Assembly: GCA_947384055.1 (NCBI GenBank)
Contig: CANDFO010000075.1
Span: 1 to 10,983, forward strand
Reading direction: 5' to 3'
Source of the DNA: an uncultured Flavonifractor sp.
GTDB lineage: Bacteria > Bacillota > Clostridia > Oscillospirales > Oscillospiraceae
DNA: 10,983 bases
Made by a program: the position numbers and the translations under genes. The notes beneath the pieces were generated by a model, which made no database searches, had not been told where the DNA came from, and worked only from the letters and a program-made list of their open reading frames with translations. Position 1 is the stretch's first letter. Each line of letters starts with the position of its first letter. Positions 6,583 to 10,983 of the stretch are shown here, in pieces.

Positions 6583-6666
6583 GGGCGGGGATTCCGCCCG
6601 GCCCGACAGGGGCGCGGCATCCCGCAAGTGCCGGCCCGCCTGATGATACTGCGCCGGCATTTGCGG
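6583..6666 (+). promoter_or_regulatory. Structured 5' leader of apbE
   Basis: Two stems lie right after the expected transcript start: GGGCGG/CCGCCC (6583-6588 with 6594-6599) and CCGCAAGTGCCGGC (6622-6635) with GCCGGCATTTGCGG (6653-6666), 14 pairs including one wobble, around a 17-nt loop. No T-run follows, so it is not a plain terminator. I could not match it to a known riboswitch, including FMN. Confidence 0.45.
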
Positions 6667-6721
6667 CAAACTATCCGCGTTCCCGCCGCAGCGTCCCACT
6701 CTGCCCGATAGGAGACGTCCC

Positions 6722-7792
6722 ATGAAACAACGTCTGTTTTCTGTAGTTTTCTTGTTTTCCTTCATTTTATCCGCATGCGCCGCTTCCGCGGGGCTCCATC
6801 TCCCCCAGACCCCCGGCGCGGAGGACGCTCCCGCCGTTCGGGAATTTTTTGCCATGGACACCCTGATGCGCCTGACGGTCTACGGCCCCCAGGGGGAGAC
6901 AGCCGTTCAGTCTGCCCAGGCGGAGCTGAACCGGCTGGAACGGCTGCTCTCCCGCACCCGGGACGACAGCGAGGTGTCCCGGCTCAACGCCCGCGCGGGG
7001 GACGGAACCTGGGTGCCTCTGGAGCCGGAGACAGCGGAGCTGCTCGCCTTCGCCCGCTCGATGTGGGAGACCCTGCCCGGCGATTTTGACGTCACCATTG
7101 CCCCGGTCATGGACGCCTGGGGTTTTGGGGAAGAGCGCTGCCAGGTGCCGGACGCCGGCGGGCTGGCCGACCGGCTGTCCCTGGTGGACAGCGGAAAGCT
7201 GGCAGTAGACCTGGAGCGCGGCGCCGCCCGGCTGGAGGAGCCGGGGATGGCGGCGGACCTGGGGGCGGTGGCCAAGGGGTTTGCCGCCGGCCGGGCCGCC
7301 CGGTGCGTCCTGGACGCGGGCGCTTCCTCCGCCCTGCTGGACCTGGGGCGGAACATTACGGTTCTGGGGGATGGGCCCGGCGGCTCCCTGTGGCGGGTGG
7401 CCGTAACCGACCCCCGGGACACCGGCCGCTATCTGGGCGTGGTATCCATGCGGGACCAGACCGCCTCCACCTCCGGCGGCTATGAACGCTATTTTGAGGA
7501 GGACGGGGTCCGCTATCACCACATCATCGACCCCAAAACCGGATACCCCGCCGCCTCCGGCCTCCTGTCCGTCACTGTGGTCTCCCCGGACCCCCAGCTG
7601 GCCGACGCCCTGTCCACCGCGCTGTTTGTGGCGGGAAAGGAGGAGGCTCTGGCATTTTGGCGGAGCGGGGAAAGCTTTGAGCTGGTCCTGTGCGGAGAGG
7701 ATGGGATTGTCACCGTCACGGAAGGGCTGGAGGAGCGCTTTCAATTTCAGGGGGAGGACAATGGATATACCTGCGAAATTGCCCGCCGCTGA
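6722..7792 (+). CDS. apbE: ApbE-family FMN transferase, lipoprotein
   Basis: A 356-residue flavin:protein FMN transferase. The signal peptide ends in lipobox LSAC (Cys19), so it should be tethered outside the membrane. Family motifs in order: FFAMDTLMRLTVYG (42-55), FDVTIAPVMDAWGFG (122-136), ADLGAVAKGFAAG (178-190), ASTSGGYERYF (248-258), HHIIDPKTGYPA (266-277) and the Mg-binding D-A-LSTALFVAG (295-305). The enzyme takes FMN from FAD and attaches it to Thr/Ser of extracytoplasmic redox proteins such as RnfG/RnfD, NqrB/C or PplA. GGAG lies 7 nt before the ATG. The gene overlaps the next one by 32 nt, so the two are probably co-translated. No target protein is visible in the window; it must be encoded elsewhere. 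FmnB would be the name if the cluster is an electron-transfer locus. Confidence 0.95.
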   Translation: MKQRLFSVVFLFSFILSACAASAGLHLPQTPGAEDAPAVREFFAMDTLMRLTVYGPQGETAVQSAQAELNRLERLLSRTRDDSEVSRLNARAGDGTWVPLEPETAELLAFARSMWETLPGDFDVTIAPVMDAWGFGEERCQVPDAGGLADRLSLVDSGKLAVDLERGAARLEEPGMAADLGAVAKGFAAGRAARCVLDAGASSALLDLGRNITVLGDGPGGSLWRVAVTDPRDTGRYLGVVSMRDQTASTSGGYERYFEEDGVRYHHIIDPKTGYPAASGLLSVTVVSPDPQLADALSTALFVAGKEEALAFWRSGESFELVLCGEDGIVTVTEGLEERFQFQGEDNGYTCEIARR

Positions 7793-8180
7793 GCGGAAGG
7801 GGCCTGTGCCGGGGGACGGGCTGGCGGCGCTGCTGATAGTATTGGCCGCCGGGGCGCTTTTTTTCCTTCTGCGTCCCCAGGGTGGAAACTTTTTGACTGT
7901 GCGCGTCGTCTTAGATGGTGAGCTGACGGCGGAATATCGCCTGGACCGGCTGGAGGAGCCGGTGCGTCTCACGCTGGACGGCGCCCCCTGGCCCATCACG
8001 CTGGAGATTACGCCGGAGGGCGTGCGGGTGCTGGAGAGCGCCTGTCCCGGCCAGGACTGCGTCCATGCGGGACAGCTCCGGCGGGCAGGCGGGCGACTCA
8101 TCTGCCTGCCCAACCGCCTGGTAGTCTCGCTGAACGGCTCCGGCGGAGATATACAGGAATTTGACGCCGTCACCGGGTAA
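7761..8180 (+). CDS. NusG domain II-containing membrane-anchored protein
   Basis: A 139-residue protein with one membrane segment (20-37) and an outer domain of the NusG_II/DUF1312 type. Diagnostic residues are the ES-x-CPGQDC element (Cys95, Cys100), Gly104, and the final ICLPNRLVVSL (114-124) with Cys115. Despite the name it is not transcription factor NusG; family members are found beside Rnf, ApbE and Gx-transporter genes. The start at 7761 lies inside the end of apbE (overlap 32 nt) with GGAGG just 3 nt upstream, a short spacing that fits translational coupling. A much longer frame reaches upstream, but it is antisense-like GC-rich filler over apbE. Role: probably an accessory of membrane flavin/electron transfer, by neighbourhood. 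It corresponds to EetA of the Listeria locus if my recollection of that family is right. Confidence 0.85.
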   Translation: MDIPAKLPAAERKGPVPGDGLAALLIVLAAGALFFLLRPQGGNFLTVRVVLDGELTAEYRLDRLEEPVRLTLDGAPWPITLEITPEGVRVLESACPGQDCVHAGQLRRAGGRLICLPNRLVVSLNGSGGDIQEFDAVTG

Positions 8181-8213
8181 GAACCCGTATTCCCCGGTTG
8201 TGAATACAGGTTC
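8181..8213. repeat. Hairpin carrying a 16-bp motif repeated at 4744-4759
   Basis: GAACCCGTATTC (8181-8192) pairs with GAATACAGGTTC (8202-8213) with one mismatch, starting at the first base after the stop codon of the NusG_II gene. Positions 8195-8210 (CGGTTGTGAATACAGG) are the exact reverse complement of 4744-4759. There is no T-run, so read-through into the next gene is likely. Confidence 0.65.
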
Positions 8214-8300
8214 CAAAAGTTCCCGGGTCCCCGCCGGTTTTGGCAGGGGGCGGCGCGCGACCCTGCGTTGACGATATCCCGGAAGGGAAGGAGGGACCTC

Positions 8301-8813
8301 ATGTCCGGCAATCTGCGGCGGCTGACCCGCTGCGCGGTGCTCACCGCCCTGGCTCTGGCGCTCTCGGCGGCGGAGGGGCTGGTCCCCCTGACCGTCCTGT
8401 TCCCTCTGCCCGGTCTGCGCCTGGGTCTGGCCAATCTGGTCACAGTCTATGCCTTGTGCCGCCTGTCCGGGCGGGAGGCACTGCTGATCCTGCTGGCCCG
8501 GTGCCTGCTGGGGGCTGTGGTGGGGGGAAATCTCACCGCGCTGGCCTTTTCCCTGACGGGGGGGCTGCTGGCCCTGGGGGTGACGGCGCTGCTCCTGCGC
8601 TCGCGGTGGCTGTCCCTGTTCGGGGTGTCCATCGCCGGGGCCGCCGCCCATAACGCCGGACAGGTTCTCGCCGCCGCCGCGGTGCTGGGGACCGCCGCTC
8701 CCCTGGTCTATCTGCCTGCGCTGCTGCTGTGCTCCCTGGTTACAGGCGCGGTCACCGGCGGAGCCTCCATTCTGCTGGTGCACCGGGTGCCGGACCTGTC
8801 CCGACCCCCCTGA
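8301..8813 (+). CDS. Gx transporter family membrane protein
   Basis: A 170-residue protein made mostly of hydrophobic helices (about 11-30, 40-56, 58-78, 80-99, 104-126, 130-160). Its conserved segments PGLRLGLANLVTVYAL (37-52), GG-N-L-T (75-79) and AGAAAHNAGQVLAA (112-125) fit the Gx transporter family, also labelled heptaprenyl diphosphate synthase component I, an integral membrane group with substrate-transporter-like folding. Members usually sit next to NusG_II and polyprenyl synthase genes; here no synthase follows. The start at 8301 has AAGGAGGG 5-6 nt upstream; an in-frame ATG at 8268 lacks one. It is 120 nt downstream of the NusG_II gene, the gap holding a repeat hairpin, and probably belongs to the same transcript. 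It corresponds to EetB of Gram-positive electron-transfer loci if my recollection of that family is right. The real substrate is unknown. Confidence 0.85.
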   Translation: MSGNLRRLTRCAVLTALALALSAAEGLVPLTVLFPLPGLRLGLANLVTVYALCRLSGREALLILLARCLLGAVVGGNLTALAFSLTGGLLALGVTALLLRSRWLSLFGVSIAGAAAHNAGQVLAAAAVLGTAAPLVYLPALLLCSLVTGAVTGGASILLVHRVPDLSRPP

Positions 8814-8867
8814 GCGCCGCCGGCCTGAAAGAAATCGTAACTATTTCGTCACTCTTTTGATAAGTAT

Positions 8868-8895
8868 TTTGCACAGGAATGTCTTATGATATATA
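8868..8895 (+). promoter_or_regulatory. Possible promoter of the deacetylase gene
   Basis: The 8830-8900 stretch is AT-rich between GC-rich genes. TTTGCA (8868-8873) and TATATA (8890-8895) are 16 nt apart, each with four of six consensus matches. Other pairings such as TTGATA (8857) with TATGAT (8885) have poor spacing. Confidence 0.35.
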
Positions 8896-8977
8896 GACGC
8901 CGAAACCATGTGTTCCGCGCCTCTCGTCAAACAGCGGCGGGCGGCGGCCAATTAACAGCAGGAGGAATGACAATTCA

Positions 8978-10285
8978 ATGGACAGACAGAAAAAACACAT
9001 TGCTCTGCCGGCGCTTTCACTGGCGCTGGCCTTCGTTCTCGCCGCCTGCGGCGGCGCGCCCGGGGCAGAACAGGTGCCTCCGCCCGCCGCTCCCACAGCT
9101 CAGGCGACGCCTGCCCCCACGCCGGAACCCACCCCCGAGCCCACGCCGGAGCCCGCCGACCCCTATGACGCCGTGCGCAATTACTGGAGCCCGGAGCAGC
9201 TGACCCAGGCCTGGGGACCGGACCAGGTGGTGGAGCACCTGTTTTTCCACCCGGTCATCGCCTATCCTCAGTGGGCGTTCCACGACTGCCCCTCCTCTCA
9301 GAGTGAAAAAGAGGGGCTGGACGACTGGATGGTCACGGTGGACGAATACAACAAAATCCTCCAGAGCGTCTATGACAAGGGCTACATCCTGGTGCGCATG
9401 GAGGACGTGTGGACCGAGCAGCCCAATGAGAACGGGGAGATGCGCATGGTGCGCAATACGCTCATGCTCCCCGAGGGCAAAAAGCCACTGGTGATCTCCT
9501 TTGACGATGTCAACTACTATGAATATATGCTGGAGCAGGGCTTTACTTCCAAGCTGGTGCTGGGAGAGGACGGCCAGATCTGGGCCGAATGCACCGACCC
9601 TTACACCAAGGAGACCTTTTTGACCCAGGACCTGGACGCCACCACGCTGCTGGATCAATTCGTGCTGGAGCACCCGGATTTCTCCCTGAACGGGGCCAAA
9701 GCCATTTATTCCCTCACCGGATACCAGGGAATTCTGGGCTACCGCACCCAAAATGACATCGACATCGCCGCAGACGACCCCCGCCGCCCGGCCTTTGACC
9801 AGAACCGTCAGGCGGAGATTGACGCGGTAAAGCCTGTGATCGCCCGCCTCAAGGAGACCGGCTGGACCTTCGGCTCCCACACCTGGGGACATATCAACCT
9901 GGCCAACCGGCCTATGGAAAGCGTCCAGCGGGACACCCTGCGCTGGGCGGAGGAGGTAGGCAGCCTGGTGGGGCCCACCTCCATCCTTTTCTATCCTCAC
10001 GGAGCCCGCCCCGATGGGGATAAGGACCAGCTGGAGGGTTACGGTCCCATGTTTGTCTGGCTCCAGAGCCAGGGATTCCGGGTGTTCGCCAGCGTGGGCA
10101 CCAGTTCTTATTCCTATGTAAAGACCACCATCTCCGCCGTCACCTGCGACCGCCTCCACCCGGACGGCACCACTCTGCGGGGCGGCAACTCCGGCAAGGA
10201 CGTGGCCCGCTATATGCAGTTCTACGATGCCCGGGAGATCATCGACCTGGATGTGCGGCCCAATCTGGGCGTGCGCTGGCCATAA
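8978..10285 (+). CDS. Lipoprotein polysaccharide deacetylase (CE4/NodB-like)
   Basis: A 435-residue extracytoplasmic protein. Signal peptide with lipobox LAAC (Cys24), then a Pro/Thr/Glu linker with three PTPE units (47-58, encoded by three 12-nt repeats at 9116-9151) that spaces the domain from the membrane. The catalytic part shows CE4 motifs: LVISFDDVNYY with Asp176-Asp177 (motif 1), GSHTWGH with His301 and His305 as metal ligands (motif 2), and FYPHGARP (338-345) for motif 3. Family members remove acetyl groups from peptidoglycan, chitin-like or other surface glycans. The 124-residue gap between motifs 1 and 2 is much longer than the usual 50 or so, so there is an insertion of unknown function and the substrate may be unusual. 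GGAGGA lies 11 nt before the ATG, a long spacing. It is a single gene. Confidence 0.88.
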   Translation: MDRQKKHIALPALSLALAFVLAACGGAPGAEQVPPPAAPTAQATPAPTPEPTPEPTPEPADPYDAVRNYWSPEQLTQAWGPDQVVEHLFFHPVIAYPQWAFHDCPSSQSEKEGLDDWMVTVDEYNKILQSVYDKGYILVRMEDVWTEQPNENGEMRMVRNTLMLPEGKKPLVISFDDVNYYEYMLEQGFTSKLVLGEDGQIWAECTDPYTKETFLTQDLDATTLLDQFVLEHPDFSLNGAKAIYSLTGYQGILGYRTQNDIDIAADDPRRPAFDQNRQAEIDAVKPVIARLKETGWTFGSHTWGHINLANRPMESVQRDTLRWAEEVGSLVGPTSILFYPHGARPDGDKDQLEGYGPMFVWLQSQGFRVFASVGTSSYSYVKTTISAVTCDRLHPDGTTLRGGNSGKDVARYMQFYDAREIIDLDVRPNLGVRWP

Positions 10286-10312
10286 ATGGGCAGATGTTCC
10301 ACCCGCAAACCC

Positions 10313-10339
10313 GCGCACCGTCCGTAACGGGCGGTGCGC
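10313..10339 (+). terminator. Strong hairpin after the deacetylase gene
   Basis: GCGCACCGTCCG (10313-10324) pairs with CGGGCGGTGCGC (10328-10339), 12 pairs with one wobble around TAA. There is no T-run, so the terminator role is tentative. A smaller GGGCC/GGCCC stem lies at 10383-10396. Confidence 0.45.
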
Positions 10340-10399
10340 ATGCGCGGTCAGGCCGATTTTCCCCCGCAAGGCGGCAGACACAGGGCCGTCCGGCCCATA

Positions 10400-10426
10400 A
10401 GAGCCAGTTTCTTAAACAGGCTCTAA
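10400..10426 (-). repeat. Palindromic repeat just before the greA ribosome site
   Basis: AGAGCCAGTTT (10400-10410) pairs with AAACAGGCTCT (10414-10424) with one mismatch. The right arm, read on the minus strand, is TTAGAGCCTGTTT, the same motif as at 4643-4655 and 4738-4750. GAGGAG of the greA ribosome site begins within 2-3 nt of its end. Confidence 0.5.
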
Positions 10427-10441
10427 GAGGAGCGTGACAGC

Positions 10442-10945
10442 ATGCACAATGAGCTCACCCAAAAAGATATCCAGCTGATGCAGGAGGAGCTGGACCACCG
10501 CCGCATTGTCCTGCGGCCCCGGCTGCTGGAGGCGGTCAAGGAGGCCCGGGGATTCGGGGACCTGAGCGAAAACTTCGAGTACAAGGCCGCCAAGCAGGAG
10601 AAGAATCAGAACGAGCGCCGCATCCGGTTTCTGGAGAATATGATCCGCACCGCGGTGGTGATCTCCGACCGCTCCCGGGCGGATACCGTGGGACTGTATG
10701 ACCGCGTGACCATCCGTCTGGAGGACGAGGATGAGGACGAGGTGTATCAGGTTGTCACCACCATGCGCCAGGATGCCCTCCACGGCCGCATCAGCAAGGA
10801 GTCCCCTGTAGGAAGGGCCCTGCTGGGCCGCCGGGTGGGAGAGCGTTTCCATATCCAGGTCAACGAGGGCTTCGGATACGACGCGGTGGTGAAGGCCATC
10901 GAAAAGGGAAGCGACGATGGCTCCGCTCCCCTGAACGAATTCTGA
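10442..10945 (+). CDS. greA: GreA-family transcript cleavage factor
   Basis: A 167-residue protein (158 in E. coli GreA). Residues 5-75 form the N-terminal coiled coil, with the tip sequence GFGDLSENFEYKAAK; Asp40 and Glu43 are the acidic pair that reaches through the secondary channel of RNA polymerase and activates cleavage of backtracked RNA. Residues about 82-158 are the FKBP-like domain with the ISKESPVGRALLGRRVGE signature (116-133). Odd points: an acidic run EDEDEDE (93-99) and a C-terminal tail after about 157. The tip follows ARGFGDL and the region after it (KQEKNQNERRIRFLE) resembles the second GreA-like protein of Clostridia rather than the standard one linked to lysS, so it may be a paralogue. 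The start at 10442 has GAGGAG about 9 nt upstream. The downstream palindrome may end its transcript. Confidence 0.9.
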   Translation: MHNELTQKDIQLMQEELDHRRIVLRPRLLEAVKEARGFGDLSENFEYKAAKQEKNQNERRIRFLENMIRTAVVISDRSRADTVGLYDRVTIRLEDEDEDEVYQVVTTMRQDALHGRISKESPVGRALLGRRVGERFHIQVNEGFGYDAVVKAIEKGSDDGSAPLNEF

Positions 10946-10950
10946 GCGCC

Positions 10951-10981
10951 TGTCGAAAAAGGCCTTTGGCCTTTTTCGACA
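10951..10981. repeat. Palindromic repeat, right copy; probable greA terminator
   Basis: TGTCGAAAAAGGCC (10951-10964), loop TTT, and the exact reverse complement (10968-10981), starting 6 nt after the greA stop. The arms are identical to 42-72. The T-tract in the 3' arm makes terminator action plausible. Confidence 0.8.
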
Positions 10982-10983
10982 AG

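Larger units (their letters stand above)
6413..6721. other. Divergent promoter and leader region between membrane gene and apbE
   Basis: No gene is supported. It holds a minus-strand promoter (6500-6528), a plus-strand promoter (6547-6575), an AT-rich core between otherwise GC-rich flanks, and a structured apbE leader with hairpins at 6583-6599 and 6622-6666. Confidence 0.7.

Noticed and set aside
6583..6721. FMN riboswitch in front of apbE
   Set aside because: The leader is structured and contains a GGATTCC-like piece, but the conserved RFN segments and multi-stem junction are not present.
6767..8443. Long minus-strand open frame (558 codons) across apbE, NusG_II and Gx genes
   Set aside because: Arg/Ser/Pro/Gly-rich shadow of three well-supported plus-strand genes; it spans their boundaries and has no motif.
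9116..9151. Three 12-nt direct repeats as a CRISPR or mobile feature
   Set aside because: They encode the PTPE linker of a lipoprotein in frame; there are no spacers.
9017..10381. Long minus-strand open frame (454 codons) opposite the deacetylase
   Set aside because: Shadow of the deacetylase frame; the plus strand has a signal peptide, lipobox and CE4 motifs.

Overview
The window looks like a chromosomal segment of a GC-rich, endospore-forming Firmicute of the Clostridia, most likely Oscillospiraceae (Flavonifractor/Pseudoflavonifractor-like). The reasons are a SpoVT sporulation regulator with a forespore-type promoter, a ClpC of the Gram-positive type, strong AGGAGG ribosome sites, lipoprotein signals, and a clostridial ApbE / NusG-domain-II / Gx-transporter gene cluster in DNA rich in G and C. 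The genus is an inference from gene content and style, not from a marker gene.

Layout. 1-137: two strong hairpins, one of them a 31-bp palindrome that recurs at the right end. 138-680 (-): spoVT, with a good sigma-G-like promoter at 719-748. 681-1155: non-coding, holding a MITE-like inverted-repeat element (804-965) flanked by CATAT direct repeats, and further hairpins. 1156-1326 (-): a 56-residue 2[4Fe-4S] ferredoxin with its own promoter. 1580-4075 (+): clpC, probably starting at a TTG behind a near-perfect Shine-Dalgarno. 4119-4646 (+): a small DUF4358-like lipoprotein. 4647-5007: non-coding, structured repeat DNA and a terminator. 5008-5571 (+): a TetR-family regulator. 5636-6412 (-): an unknown eight-helix membrane protein, convergent with tetR and divergent from the next cluster. 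6722-8813 (+): lipoprotein ApbE flavin transferase, NusG-domain-II protein and Gx transporter family protein. 8978-10285 (+): a lipoprotein of the polysaccharide deacetylase (CE4) superfamily. 10442-10945 (+): a GreA-family transcript cleavage factor.

How the genes fit together. The only clear functional cluster is 6722-8813. ApbE proteins attach FMN covalently to extracytoplasmic proteins, and NusG-II and Gx-family proteins accompany flavin- or quinone-based electron transfer loci (Rnf and the flavin-based extracellular electron transfer loci of Gram-positives). The triad therefore looks like a reduced membrane flavin/electron-transfer module, although no flavinylated substrate, Ndh2 or quinone gene is visible here. 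The other genes are housekeeping or cell-envelope genes in separate short transcription units. No phage, plasmid, CRISPR or defence system is visible. The unusual content is in the intergenic DNA: several families of short palindromic repeats, some touching stop codons, and a structured leader in front of apbE.
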